Assembly (NCBI GenBank): GCA_009801085.1
Contig: VNWV01000045.1
Coordinates: forward strand, 23,571 to 87,570
DNA length: 64,000 bases
Reading direction: 5' to 3'
Source of the DNA: Lasiodiplodia sp. COLG20
Lineage: Eukaryota; Ascomycota; Dothideomycetes; Botryosphaeriales; Botryosphaeriaceae
A program made the position numbers and the translations under genes. Below, piece after piece: positions 32,480 through 45,480 of this stretch. The stretch's first letter is position 1, and the number at the start of each line of letters is the position of its first letter. A model generated the notes under the pieces. That model did no database searches. It saw nothing but the letters and a program-made list of their open reading frames with translations, and was not told the DNA's origin.

Positions 32480-33231
32480 TCTGAGGATAGTTGTTCAATG
32501 GAATTCCGAACCGCTGAGATGTTGACAATGAAGGAACAGGCACACATTTGCTCAGTATTTATTTCTCTCATCTCGAGATGCAGAATGCCGTGACACTATA
32601 AACCCCCTATAGCCCGCAGATATTACATCACGTTATCTGATTTTGTACCTTCTCGATTTTGAAAGATAATGACGTGTCAGGCGAGCTGCACCAAGCACAG
32701 TAGAGGCCTTCGCGCAGCTTTGTCTAATCTAATAATGACGTTTATCTCGTGTGATGTTGTTAGAGGTCTTGGTTGATGGAGAATATTCGAGATAAAGATC
32801 TTGGCTAGCATATGTTACAATAAAGATCCGACGTCCGAGTGCTTTAGGCTAGATTCTCTTGGCACGGCGGGAGAAAATCTCTCCATGACGGAGGAAAATC
32901 TGTCCGCGGCGCAGCAAATACCTTGAGAATCGTCTAAGCCACACCCGGCAATCGACTGATGCTCCACATTGCTCATTTCGCTGAGATAGTTCGCCCTGCC
33001 TACTCCACAGCACCACTGGAGTTAAACTCTAAATCCCGTCGAAACGCCGTCTACGAAACGGAGACTCCAATATGCTGTCCGCTTATCACCGTGATAGAGT
33101 TAGAAGGGCCGACTGAATGAGGTGCTTTTAAAAACATTGCCCCGTCTCGTATGCCGAAATCTACTGAACGAACACGCTTTGAGAAGTCTGTGCTACCTAC
33201 GATACCATCTTCTGTCAACACGATTTGCAAT
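32480..33231. promoter_or_regulatory. divergent promoter region of two oxidoreductases
   Basis: Serves the alcohol dehydrogenase (minus) and the GRE2-like reductase (plus). It is AT-richer than the coding regions, and an imperfect repeat GAGAAAATCT / GGAAAATCTGTCC occurs at about 32870-32905. No gene is seen. Confidence 0.4.
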
Positions 33232-34377
33232 ATGACCCGAGTGTTGCTTACTGGAGGGAGTGGCTTCATCGCCACTCACGTCCTCAAGGTTCTCCTTGAA
33301 CGCGGGTGAGTGTCTCCGGGCTCAGAGCATCAATAGTGAAGTTTTGACCATGCCTATAGCTACTCGGTAGTCGTCACTGTACGCAGTGAGGCGAAGGCAA
33401 ACAGCATCAGGTCCGTCCATCCCGAATTTGGGAAGGATAAACTCGATTCTGTTATCGTCAAGGACATCGCTGTGGAGGGTGCTTTTGATGAAGCGGTGAA
33501 GTCCGACCCACCGTTCGACGTTGTTATCCACACCGCCAGCCCTTTTCATTACAACGTCACCGATATACAGAAACAGCTGTTGGATCCTGCGATCATTGGC
33601 ACGACCGGCATTCTGAGGTCGATTCAGAAGCATGCTCCTACTGTTAAGAAGGTAGTAATCACGTCTTCGTTCGCCACAATCATGAATCCATTTAAAGGCG
33701 ATTGGCCCGAGCACACGTACTCGGAGAGCGACTGGAACCCCCTCACACCGGAGCAGGCGTTGGAAAATCCTTTTGCTGGTTACGCAGGTAAGCACGGTGA
33801 AGAAAGGAAGTGAAAGGCTTTACCACATCAGATGCTAAAAGACGAAATGCCTATAGCTAGCAAAGCCCTCGCCGAGCGCGCAGCCTGGGACTTCGTCGAA
33901 AAGGAGAAACCCAACTTCTCTCTTACCACCATGTGCCCTCCTTGGGTGTTCGGTCCCGCCCTCCAAGAAGTCCAGTCCTTCGACACTCTCAACACCTCGA
34001 ATCAACACATCGCGTCATTCCTGCTGGGCAAGTACAAAGACGAGATCCCGCCCACCCCCGTGTTCCTATGGGTCGACGTACGCGACCTTGCCATGGGCCA
34101 CGTTTTGGCAGTGGAAAAACCAGATGCAGCCTCCAAGAGGTTTTTCTTCGTAGCCGGATACTTCACGAACAGAGGCATTGCGGACATCCTCAGGAAGAAC
34201 TTCTCCCACTATGAGAGCAAGCTGCCCTCTCAGGAGGTGCAAGGCGGGGGCTTCCCAGCCGGTGGATTGTACAAGATCGATAACACGCGGGTTAAGGAAG
34301 TGTTGGGAATCGAGTTCACGCCGCTCGAACAATGTGTAGTGGACACTGCCAAGTCTTTCAAGGCTCTTGGCCTGTGA
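33232..34377 (+). CDS. NAD(P)-dependent reductase, extended SDR (GRE2 / dihydroflavonol-reductase-like)
   Basis: Exons 33232-33305, 33360-33787 and 33857-34377 give 340 residues. The N-terminal Rossmann motif is LLTGGSGFIATHVL, with HTASPF after beta-4. The catalytic YxxxK (YAASK) is created exactly across the second splice junction, which supports the model. WVDVRDLAMGHVLA near residue 240 is typical of GRE2/methylglyoxal-reductase-like extended SDRs. It reduces aldehydes or ketones in the cytosol. It could tailor a metabolite of the neighbouring isocyanide genes. Confidence 0.9.
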
Positions 34378-36214
34378 ATGATTGGCTCGCTATCTCTTGT
34401 AGCTAGTTAGGCATTGTTACAGGATCAAAGCCACGGTGTTGTTTCAAGTGTCACGACCGAGGCCATCGGCACTGTGCTGCTGCAAGCAACTCTACTACAT
34501 GCATTTGAATTCCCCCTCCCTGAAAACCTCTGGAGAACTCCGTGAACATTTTAAGCACCTGGTTTGGTTTTCGTGTTCGGCGGATTGCGAATCGCCGAAT
34601 CCCGACAGGCGCTTGCAGTTGCATACGGGGAGGTGCTTACAGCTGCATCCCGAAAGGCGCTTGCAGTTGCCCATGTTGCACACTACATATAATGCTAATT
34701 GTGTAGGTTAAAAAAGATAAGCCGCGGCTTCAAATAATTGGCTAGAAATTATGGGCACACTCTCGCGACTATGCCGTTATTGAACAAGATGCGTTGCAGA
34801 ATACGCACGGACCCCGTGTTGGTGGGCGTCGGCAACTGTCACGGCATCTCCCATTATTGCACCATGCCGAGGAAAACCGATATTCGGCCGCTGGGGTGAA
34901 ATTCTATTCAAAGGGGATATTGGGAAGGTGTGGAGCGAACGGGGTGAGTTACGAGCAATTCTTCCTTGGAGCGGTGCACTCGCTTTGCTGTGTAGTCTGA
35001 CATGGCCATCCAGCACATCACCAAAATGACGGCATCTGTCAGAGGCACAGGATCCGTCGTTACGGCCGTAAACAAGTATCATCCGCGGCTGGTATACTTT
35101 GATTACATCGATTTGACGCTTGCATTAGGAAGAGGCTTATCGTATGCAATTTTCACGCACACATCGTAGTGGGCAAGAGGACAACGCGTTGGTGCAGAGC
35201 AGTCAATTTCAGATGAGCTGCCGGAGTGAGAACTTCACCTGCACCATCGCTAGACATACAGACGTCCACACGAGAGCGGCAGCCCAAGATGAGCAGGGTC
35301 CAAGAAACACTCTTTTAGAAGTGCAGACATGGTTGCGTGGGTCAAGTGCCCCTTGTGGGGCGGCGAAGGGGTAGAGCCTCATGGAAAAGACGTGTTTTTC
35401 GGTAAGCTGGCGGTGGAGGTGGGTTGAATAGTGACATCAGGTGGTATGACAACTTCGAGAGTGCGTTGTGTAGAAGTACCCGATCCAACCAAGCTTAGCT
35501 AACTGTGGCAAGCATAACCAACAGGGTGATCCAATACATGCCAAAGGGAGACGGAGCGAGAAGTAGGAGTGAAACGGAGCAATACCGAGCGGTAGAAATG
35601 GGGAGGAGTGATGAAGAGAGGGAGACGAAGGAGAAGGGAACGTGTTCGTATTTTTGCGCGCGAAGCAGGCAGTACAATGCACAAATTTTAAGAACCATTT
35701 ATGCGTTCATGAGTTCTGGTAAGACGCTCCTATGCAATGCCTTGTTGAGATATTGATCAAGTTGTGCAATCACGTAAAGTTGTCAGGTGATCGAGGCTTG
35801 TTGCATACATACCTGGATAGATATGCACGCAAAAATCTCCCTCAATAGCAAGACAGACTTCTTGGCGTTTCTGCTGAGGGAGCATCGGAATTTCTGCTGA
35901 AATAATGCTAATGGTAATCCCGTCAGCAGAAACTCATTGTCAAGTATTGCTAGTTGTGGACCGCTATTCACATTGCAGAATGAGATAAAGTCTTCTTTTT
36001 AAGTCCACGACGAATGCAAGCAGCAAACCTATCCTACATGGAACCCCCCGCCAACAACTCTCAATGGAATGAATATAAGACAAATTTCGCTTCCGAACTG
36101 CATTTCTCGTGGCTTAAGACGCACTAAGCTTGGCGCCTTTGGCTTGGGTGTCGTGCGGATCAGCTCGTAGAGTGGGGCTCCTATATAAGAGCAGTCCTCG
36201 ACATGACTATATCA
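34378..36214. other. 1.8-kb intergenic with a small tandem repeat at about 34600-34672
   Basis: Three degenerate copies of a ~24-nt unit near GGCGCTTGCAGTTGCATCCC lie at 34600-34672. The rest has no open frame with protein-family features. Confidence 0.45.
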
Positions 36215-37528
36215 TTAAGCAAATACTATCGATACATCGGCCAATTGTAACAGACCCACGAATTGACTAGTGTATTGGCAATTGAACGGAAAGTCGTATG
36301 GGTGAGTCTCCGGAGTCAGCCAACCTTGAGTGTTCCTCACGATCTGAACCTTGACAAGATGGGGAAAGCAGTTTTCTTTATGTCGCGCAAGACCAGAGAG
36401 CCATTCGAATAACTCTCTTGCTTCCGCACTTGGCGCACAGGTTTCTTCCTCATCGTCGAGTACTTGGAACCAGGGGAAATCCACCTCGACGTGCAAGATG
36501 AGCTCCTCAAGCGAAAGTGGCAAACGTGTGTGGACCGGAGGATTACGGGCTTCATTCGTTAGAGAATACTCGTCTGAAAATTGCATGAGCATCGCTAGTG
36601 GTATGTTCAGCCGTCGTAGCTTCGAGAATGACTGGAACGCCTCTTCCTGGAGAGGCTCAAGATCGGAAAAGACGTCAGAGTATGATACGCTAATGTATAG
36701 ATCCTCGAGGCTGCGCTGTACTGCTTTCACAGTGCCCAGAATCTTGGACATCGTGAGGCTGCCGTCACCGGAGTCATACGCGTAACGGTTGAGGCCGTCG
36801 GCTATGGCAACCGAGAAGTGAAGCACCTGCAAGTCCGTCGGCCATCTGAGAAGATCGGCTACCTCCTCGCTCAGGGGCCCGCAGTCGGTGAATGCCAGTC
36901 GGGTCACGTTGGATGTTCCAGGCTGATGACAGTCGAGTGGGACGGGGCAGTTGAGACGGAGCATGGAGACAATCTCCACGGACTTCACTGTCTGAATTTG
37001 GAAAAGCTTCAACAGCTGAGAGAAGTCCGGGTTCTTGTGGAGGCAGCCAGTGACGGGTACTGTCAGCGAACTGAGCTGTGGTACAGTGAATGGAACTGCC
37101 GAATCCAGCCGCGGGATGGAGAGGTGGAGATTGTGCAGTGACGCAGACTCAGAGAGCATGGCGGTAACGTGTTTGACCACCTCATCATGCTGACTGTTGG
37201 CGTCGGTGATACTTTTCGGAAGCTCGTCCCAGGCGTGTGGATTTCCATGGTTCCAGCGAAAGCAGACACGTTGAACAGCGGAACGCCAGCCGGCCCACGT
37301 CAGTAGAGTGTCGCGGAATAGTGTCAAGTTGCCAATACTCGTTCCAGCGTGGCAACGATGAGGAACGGAGCCGCTACGGTATGAAATGTCGCGAAAGAGA
37401 GCCTTGTGCGCCTCTGTACAGCAGGTGCGAGAAACAAGGGCAAGTGCCTTCAGTGTTGGCGGCGAACAGTACTGAGTGACATGAGCCCATATCTCGGGAG
37501 GAAGTTCAAGCCACGGATGAGATGACAT
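36215..37528 (-). CDS. F-box protein
   Basis: A single exon from ATG 37528 encodes 437 residues. A longer in-frame start at 37627 is possible but adds a low-complexity leader. The N-terminus, WLELPPEIWAHVTQYCSPPTLKALALVSRTC, is a standard F-box (LPxEI...L..L..VS), followed by leucine-rich-like stretches without clear repeats (LSSLTVPV, LRRLNIPLAML, LSLEELILHVE). F-box proteins recruit targets to SCF ubiquitin ligases through Skp1; fungal genomes carry many with unknown targets. Nothing in the context suggests the target. Confidence 0.85.
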   Translation of the reverse strand: MSSHPWLELPPEIWAHVTQYCSPPTLKALALVSRTCCTEAHKALFRDISYRSGSVPHRCHAGTSIGNLTLFRDTLLTWAGWRSAVQRVCFRWNHGNPHAWDELPKSITDANSQHDEVVKHVTAMLSESASLHNLHLSIPRLDSAVPFTVPQLSSLTVPVTGCLHKNPDFSQLLKLFQIQTVKSVEIVSMLRLNCPVPLDCHQPGTSNVTRLAFTDCGPLSEEVADLLRWPTDLQVLHFSVAIADGLNRYAYDSGDGSLTMSKILGTVKAVQRSLEDLYISVSYSDVFSDLEPLQEEAFQSFSKLRRLNIPLAMLMQFSDEYSLTNEARNPPVHTRLPLSLEELILHVEVDFPWFQVLDDEEETCAPSAEARELFEWLSGLARHKENCFPHLVKVQIVRNTQGWLTPETHPYDFPFNCQYTSQFVGLLQLADVSIVFA

Positions 37529-38922
37529 GGCGGTTGAAGTTACAGGAGGATCGGGTGTTGGAGAGGCTTTGAAGTAAGGAGCGTTGCTGTAAGGGATGGG
37601 GACAAACGAAAGGTTTTTGTTGCGCACAAAACAGCCTCATCGCCTGACCTATTCTCCGGATTCCTGCACGCTAAAGACAGAATTCGGGGCCAGAACGCCG
37701 TCGCGACGAGACAAAGCCCTGCATCATTTCCCGTGTGCGACGTGGCCAATCAGAAAAGCTCCTTCGACAAATGCGGGGCTACGGAGCTGTTCAGCCACAG
37801 CTACGGTGGAACTGCATGGAGCGGAATGCGGGATTTCAAGCTCACGCTAAAATCGTCGTACCTGCATCCTATCCATATCACAGCATATGATGTAAGAGCC
37901 CAGCTCTCCCGATCTCACGCCGCTAAAGATATTATGTCCGGCTTACGTTGGTAGTTTGTTTCAATGTATGGTCGTGAATTCAAGTCTTAAATGCGAATAA
38001 TCACGTCTAGAGATTGGATTAAAGTGCCTGTGCAGAAGTAATTGGCGACCTTTGCGAAGGTTACACTTAGAGGGACAAATCCTTGTGTCCTCCGCTGCGA
38101 CCCGATCCCACAGGATCAATGCAACGTGGAAGTCAGCCCCCTCTGTTTCTAGAACAGTATCCGTTTCCGTCAAGCAATACACCCGGTAACACTAAGCTTA
38201 CGTCCACCTTGCCTCACGTCGGTTAAATATTTAGCCAGCAGTTTGAATCGGGTAAACACGACAAAAAGATGAATAAAATCTGTTATTTAAGTAGTGTATG
38301 AGAACTATGGAAGACCTCTCTTATTAAGAGCCGTGATAATGAAAGACGCCGTCTCTAGTGGGCCGGAGTTGGAAACCAAGTAACTCAGTGGTTTTGAATC
38401 AGTCATGATCAGGATATTACCGTCGCCTGGACTAGTAATCCACGTTGGCAGAATTGGATTGAGGTGGCTGCTCAGAAGCTGTTCAAACAAAATTCCTTAC
38501 TACAATGAGACCTACTCGGGCCCAGAAAAAGTCTTATATGACAGCCGAAGATTTAGTTTGTGCCATCTTTACTGGGGATAATCTATGCCTGAAATGGACT
38601 CAGTCAGGCTCCGTTCAGCTTGCAGTACACTTCTGTGGTGGTCGAAGTGCAACAAAGGTGACTTGCACACGAGAAATCTTTCTTTCGTATCACCAACGAA
38701 AGATACCTTGTCACAATCCTATGGAAAGGTTCCAACAATCCTTTTCAAATGTTCCTCCCTGGTCATGACGGGGTTGTATTAAAACGGCAAGCTTCTCCCC
38801 AAGTTTGGCCGTTATCCAACGCATGCAGAATACTCTTTTGGCCTCGATCCCCACATCAACTGGTTCATTTGAACAGTTTGGACGGTTCAGACAGCCTCTT
38901 CTCGGCTGCCTAAACTATCCTC
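37529..38922. other. 1.4-kb intergenic, nothing convincing
   Basis: Short open frames only. It contains the promoter of the F-box gene and the upstream region of the Ser/Thr-rich gene. Confidence 0.4.
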
Positions 38923-41900
38923 ATGGCCTTCCTTTTTACTGTACTTCCCCCCGCAGTCTCGGGCCAAGCCTATGACGCATCTTCCTCGCGTCATATGACG
39001 GAATATGCAAACCCGAGCAGTACAATTTCGACCTTTGCCTCGTTCACTTCACATGAATCCTACCAGATGAGTTCGAGCCCCATAGAGGACACGACTTGTA
39101 CACACTCTTCATTTTTTACGGATTGGATAAACTCCGATGAGGCTGTCACCTCCGACACTTTCATAGTAAGCAACCCCACCGCTTCAGTTTTTGAATATGG
39201 TTCAAAAGAAGCTCTTATCGTCACACTGGACACATCCACTGAAAGGGCCGCCGCCAATTTGTCACTTGAACCTTCTCCGGGTTCAATCTCAGCTGTTATC
39301 TCTGACGCTTATCCAACAGACCACCCCCGCTTTGTCTTTTGGATCGGACTCGAGGGCAGGTTCTGCTCCTGCCTCGAGCACATCTATCGAACCCCACATG
39401 ACGAGCATTGTCCTCGATGGGACTACCACTACTTTGTTCTTTGGTTCTTATTCGAATTCAGCGTCCGGATCTATTGTTTTTCCTACCCCAAGCTCGACTT
39501 CCACCACTGATGGCTTCATGACAATCCTCGGAACTTCTGGGGAAGTCACTCCTGTGGCCAGCTCGACTGCCGATACAGATGGCTTTACGCCGAGTCCATC
39601 ATTCATCACCATGACAGACAGTGTAGTGTCTACGACAGACACTGGGGCAACCATTCCCCTTACAGCCACGTCAATTGCTGAGACAGATGGACCTGAGTTG
39701 AGCCAATCATTGACCACTACGGAGGATGGTGGAGTATCTGTTAGAGATGGTGGTGAATTTACAACTGATGGTGCAACATCCGCAGCAGACGGTGGAGCGA
39801 CTACGACAGAGAATTCAGTGTCTTCAACAGATATTGCAACGTCTACCATAGACACGGAGCCAGTCATCTCTTCCACACCCAACTCGGTTCCTGAGACGGA
39901 TTTTCCAGTTACGGCTAGTTCGACATTCAACACGACGGGAGATAGTGGAGCATCTACGACAGACGTTGGGTCAACCATTCCTCCAGCAGATACCTGGACT
40001 GTCGGGACAGATTTACCTGCCACGGCTGTCTCATCATCCATCTCCGCGGCAGACAATGGAACATCTACGACAGATGCACTTCCTACGGATAGTTCGATTG
40101 TTGGAACAGATAATCCATCCACGGCCAGTTTATTATTTACCACCACGGCAGACGTGGGAGTGTCTATGACAGAAAATGGGACAGACAGTTCGTTTATCGG
40201 TACAGATGTCTCAACCACGGGTAGCCCATCGCTCACAACTACAACAAATGCCGAGACTTCCACGACAGACGTTGGAGCTTCTACGACAGACGCTGGAGTT
40301 TCCACAACACACGCATTTCCTACGGAGACGCATCAACATTCTACGGCTCAGACAGGGCAAGGATCTGACAGCGGTGTTATCCCAACTACGGCTAATCCTG
40401 GACCAGTTACTACCCCTCCTATCAGCCCCACTACAACCTCGAGTGTAGTTAATATACCCCCGATTGTGATAACAGCCAGCTCTGCTTCGACGCAGGGTCT
40501 CGGCACAATGGATGGTAGTGTGAACACGAACACGCATATCACAACGACAGACTCGGAGGGTCACGAAACTGTAGTTCCCGTTTTATGGAACTGTTTCTTC
40601 TGCGGAGGCGCCGGTCTTGCACTCTGGGGGTTTGGGCCTGGACTTGGTGTGTTCACCTGGCCGCCGGGACCGTCATTCACCGGTTTACCACCAGTCACCC
40701 TCGACAAGGACAACAATCCCTCCGTAGAGTCATCGACCAGGCAGCCTAGCCCCACAACAGAGTCCTGCACCAGCCCGACTACGGCTCAGAAGTACTATGA
40801 TACTTGCTATGTCGCGGCAACGTCGGGACTAACAGCAACCACGACCTCTTGTGACACCTCGATGTTCCTTGCAACAGGCTGCGATGTGACCCCTACTACA
40901 ATGACCATGGCTACCTTTACTAGCACGGCAACTGCTACGTGCTGGCAGTATTCCCTTACTGGGGACCATGTTCCCCCAGGAAATGACGATACGACAGACC
41001 CTACTCTCGTAGATCCCATCGGAGAGATTGAGGAGGCCAGAAAGAGGAGTATTGCTGGGCGAATTGCGTATGAGGTTTATGAGCGAACTCCGAACCCCAG
41101 TAAGTGAACAAGTGCGGCTTTGGCCTTTTTTCGTAAACATGTTTCTCACTGTACTCACATTGGTAAAGCCTCATGAGCCTCCACGGCTTTGCTGCTGCAA
41201 TGTTCTACAAGTGCGATATTATTGATCAATTCTGACTATTTTTAGATAATATACTAGTGAAACGTGCCATTTCATGGAGCATTTTTGGTGCTTGCAATGT
41301 TGGCATGTCTATCACTCCTCCTCCATGGCCAAATTCGGGCCAATTTCAGAACCAAAGGCTTATAAACGACGGTATGGTGAACCAAGACCAGTGGTGGTAT
41401 CTTGTAGAGCAGAGGAGCTGTCCTGAGGTATCGGAAATCAGTTGGCAGGGCCAGTACCTCAAAAGCAAAGCAGACCAGCGCAAGGTTAATGTCGACCATG
41501 CTTGTAAGTCACCCTTGCGACGATAAACAATATCTTCTAATCAAACATTCAAAAAGATGAGAAAGCTCTACCTGCTCAATTCCTGGCAACTCTATTCGAC
41601 GAAAATAATCCGGATGACTGTACAACTTTTACCGATCTCTTCGCCAACACCCCAGATGGCAACTACCCCAGCGGCTGGACTCCAGGCAAACAACAAGGCG
41701 ACCCGAATAAAGCGGGGCAGTCCCGACTACAGTCATTGTTCAATATTGTGCCCAACAAGCTCAACTACAACTTTATCGGTGTCGACATTGGTGTCAATGG
41801 CATGAAAGGCGCTTTCTTCAACCCCAATATCCAGGGCGTCCCAAATCCCAAGGACACAAACAGCGACGAAGACATCAAGACGAACCTCAACCTGTGGAAC

Positions 41901-43051
41901 CTGATAGGCATGACAATCGACTTCCTGACGGACTTTGATGCCGTACATAGGGTTTTCAACGCTGGTCAGAAGGAAATTTATGGTGGATTTGTGCGGTTCG
42001 ACGAGCTTTGGACTGGATGTTATGCCATGAACTTTGCAGAAGTAGGCATTCCGGACATACTTTCGCTTCACCACACTGACTCAATCCGCAGCGGTACAAG
42101 GAATTCGTGACAGGCCTACTGAGCACCAATGTTGCTTCCATCCAGCAATACGCCAGCTCAGTCTCCAACTCACTTGTGAAACTCGCAACAACTACTGATG
42201 AAAACGGCGAGCCGAACATTTACTATACGGCTATGTAAGTTGCGGAACACCTCCTTCAAAAAGCCTTACAACATGCCAACTCTTGCAGTTCCAACCTTGA
42301 AGCGAAGTATGCACCCGCCACTTTGTCCTTTCCCACAGATTCCTATCTCCAGTTCCCAGACACGACCGCGAAAATCAAGAAGCGCCAAGAATGCACAATC
42401 ACGTCAGGACCGTCCACTGCTGCATCCGTTTCGGCGACCACAACATCAGCTCCGTCAACTCTAGACAATAGTGCCGCCAGCGCCAGTGCCTCAGCATCCG
42501 CCGCTTCAGGATCTGCCGCATCTGAGTCCGCAGCCTCAGCATCTGCAGCCTCCGCATCCGCCGCTTCTGCATCAGCTGCTTCAGCATCTGCCGCCTCCGC
42601 CTCCGCCGCCGCAGCCAGCGCCAGCGCCGCGGCCGCAATCGCCAACAAGGCCAACTGCTACCTATGGGACGACGCCTCTCTCGCGTACGCAGTGCAAGTG
42701 ACGCCGATCGACGGGTGGACGACAGGCGACAACGGCAAGTCGCTGAAGAACGAGGAGAAGGGGTGCGGGGCGCTGACGTTCTGGCACTGGGGCACGTGGT
42801 CCAACGGCATGCAGTGGGCGACGTTCGAGCTGCCCACGTGGATCAAGGCCGGGTGCGTGGAGCGCGCGATAGCGAGCGCGGGCGGGCCGAGCGGGCTGAA
42901 GTGCCATGGGATGGGGTGGTTTCATGGGAGGTATTTGCGGGAGGATGGGACGACGAGGGGTGGGGAGACTGGGGGTGGGGATGGTGAGGCGGAGGCGGAG
43001 GAGGCGGCAGCGTCGATGTTGCCGCTTGCGGTGCCAGATGGGCCGTTATAG
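38923..43051 (+). CDS. large secreted Ser/Thr-rich (mucin-like) protein, multi-exon
   Basis: The start at 38923 gives a short secretion signal (MAFLFTVLPPAVSGQA). A long Thr/Ser/Asp-rich region follows (TTDGAT, STTDVG units), then a conserved-looking block WNCFFCGGAGLALWGFGPG, Cys-rich segments (TCYVAATSGLTATTTSC), a possible Kex2 KR site and a globular C-terminal region. Supported exons: up to 41099, 41246-41503, 41557-42041, 42092-42234 and 42289-43051. Between 38923 and 41099 the frame changes near 39290-39340. I find no good intron there; a donor at 39165 (GTAAGC) with an acceptor at about 39329 would work but removes coding-looking sequence, so a frameshift is possible. About 1,270 residues. 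No catalytic domain recognised; a cell-wall or adhesive role is inferred. Confidence 0.7.
42459..42645 (+). repeat. Ala/Ser-coding minisatellite inside the last exon
   Basis: A run of GCATCTGCCGCCTCC-like 12-15-nt units encodes an uninterrupted ASASAAS-type tract of about 60 residues. It lies between KKRQEC and the C-terminal globular part (NCYLWDDASLAYAVQV). Its length is likely variable between strains. Confidence 0.85.
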
Positions 43052-43543
43052 TAGCAGGACATCTGTTAGGGTACATGAGGGTAATACGGTGATAAGCTAT
43101 ATGTCGTAGCTAGTGGAACAAATATTCAAAGGATATAGTGAGAAAGGGTACCACTGCCATAGCCACCCAAGTGAATAGAGAAAGAGGAAAACACCTAGGT
43201 TTCAGATCAATTTCTCAAACCACCCTGCGGGCTACGTCTATCTGGAATCCGGCGTCCATCCGCGGAAGCACATCCAGGTCGGCCCATTCAACGACACTCT
43301 ACCTAGGCATGGAAGCGCTCTGGCCCAGCTCGCCTGCTGCCATGTCCATGTTGACTGTGGTAGCGTGGTATGATGGTGGAAGAGAGTTGTGAGAGGCGAA
43401 GGTAATGATAACGTGTCTGCGAAGAGGACCAAATCTGATATTCAATTTGGGGACGGGACTGGGAACGATGCAGGACTGTCGCATTGCATAGCGTGGATGA
43501 CAACACTCCATCCCGCTGCTTGAATCTGGACCTGTGTATAAAC

Positions 43544-45480
43544 CTAGTAGGTCTTAGGCGGAAAGAGTAGTTCGTAGTCTTCCTTTAGCGGTCGAATGAC
43601 ATCGTTGAAAAAACGCTTGCGAAAGCCGTCATTGGAAAGCTCGTAGTCGTACGTGTCCGAATTGGGGTGGAGGCATTTGGCAACAGCATTTGCATACCTA
43701 GGCGTCTCATTTGCCTGAATCTCTTTCGTCAACCGCTCGGCAATAAGGTATTTCGCCCAGAAATCGCCTTTCTCCACATCCTCGGGAGTCTGTAATGACG
43801 AAAGTGTCGCGCTGTAGGCAAGTTCTAATAGGGCGATTCCGAGAGCGTATAGAGTTTCATTTTTGACCAGAGGAATATCCTTCACCGCGTAGTCGTCTTG
43901 AGTGCGGCCTTCAGGGTCGAATACCTCTGTTACGTAGATTGCGGACGTTTCCTCGCTATGAAAGTATATGTCTCCAAGATTCCAATTTCTGCCGAGCCAA
44001 GGAGTGTCGTGAAGCTGTAATACCGCCGAGGCAAGCGTCAAGGCAAGTGTATACCTGTATTGTCAATGTGTAAGCAACATCTTGCATATGGTGCAATCCG
44101 ATCAACTCACCTCTCCCTTGTACTCAAGCTGGCTCTGTTCTTTCGGCGGAAAACCTCTTGAAGTGGAAGAAGAGTCTTCGCTACGGGGGACTGCGTGTCG
44201 TGTATATGATAGCACCAGTCCTGGATTCTGAGGAATCCAAGACACTCCGTTGGCTGGTGCTGAGAGAGGGAGCTACACAAATCGGCAATCTCACGGGTGT
44301 GACTGCAGGCGTGGTGTTGAAATTCGCTCTTTTGCGCAACAAGGATATCTGGGGCGGCAAATTGCGGTTTCTTCTTCGGTTTGTCGAGCGGAGGCGATGG
44401 TGGAAAGGTATTCATCCTATGTGTCTTACGATCAGACTAAACACGTGATGCACGGCCTTGACGAGACGTAGAAAGAGATGCAGCAATTCGGCGTGGACAG
44501 ATGACAGGTCATGCAAAAGGAAGCGAAAAGGACGCGCTTACGATGGGGGTAGGGCTGGCGCCCAGACAACAGTTACATCTCGCCAGCACAAATCTCTCAA
44601 GTTCTGCGATCTGCCATGGTCGAGCGAGAAGGAGAGGTTGAGCTTCTGACTGGTCTCGCTGCTCCCAGGAGGATGCAATCGGAGCTTGGCACGATGGGTA
44701 TGTGATGGACAGGGAAGATGCCACTGTGTGTGCAAGGTGCGATGAATGCGGTGGGCGTGGCCGCGGGTGGCGCACCACTGAGAGAGCGGAAAACGACCAT
44801 GTCGGTCGCTCTCCAGGCTGAGGGCGCCGTGTATCAAGTCGTGGAGCTGGCGGACGTCGCTGTAGATTTCGGCGCAATTCCGCTGGTGCTTTGCGGCATT
44901 GAATCCACCCGCAATTCGGTAGCGCCAGGACGCAAAGAACTCTTTGCGGCGCTCCTCGTCAGCAACGTTGTCTTGCATAAACGGTGGCTGTGGATGCGCC
45001 CGTCAGCATGCATCCGATACCCACACCGCTCTGCTCACCGTCAGATCATCCTGCAGCCTCAGCTTTCTAGCCATCAGAGCGAGTCTCTTCTGCACACGTT
45101 GCAGAGCCTTGTGGAACGTGCCAAAATCCTCGTTCCCAAGGCGCCGACGCAAGGCCTCAGCCAGGTCACTGCTTTCCCAGCCTATGTTGTGTTCCACCAA
45201 GTCTCGAAACTGCGCGTCTGGAAGTGCTAGTCCCCTTAGGAGCAGTTCGCACGTCTGCCTGAACAGTGACATGCTGACCATGAGCTGCACTTGAAGGTCG
45301 AGGAACACGTTCTCGTATTTAACCATCGCTTTGATTGTCGACACCTGCAGCCGCTGAGGTCAGCCATGGTGCCAGTCAACGAGATCCTGTGTTACTTACG
45401 CCGTCAGCATATTGGCCGAGTGCGGCGGTAGCCAAGGGGATGCTCCCCAGGACAACCCCGACAATCTCCAGGCCAGACAT
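43544..45480 (-). CDS. DUF7580-domain protein (fungal incompatibility-associated family)
   Basis: Five exons (45480-45400, 45344-45039, 44987-44542, 44416-44111, 44054-43544) give 549 residues in frame. The N-terminus, MSGLEIVGVVLGSIPLATAA, leads to a helical region (VLQVQL-like segment in FLDLQVQLMVSMS), and the C-terminal block reads LTLASAVLQLHDTPWL and LGIALLELAYSATLSSL, which I recognise from the fungal DUF7580 family. Members commonly sit with HeLo, kinase-like or ankyrin proteins of fungal non-self recognition. The intron 44417-44541 is long (125 nt) and might hide a small exon; the others are 51-56 nt. It starts 171 bp from the divergent C2H2 gene. The biochemical role is unknown. Confidence 0.78.

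Noticed and set aside
39448..40305. 285-codon minus-strand frame rich in Val/Ser
   Set aside because: Antisense of the repetitive Thr-rich coding sequence; its regular composition mirrors the sense codons.
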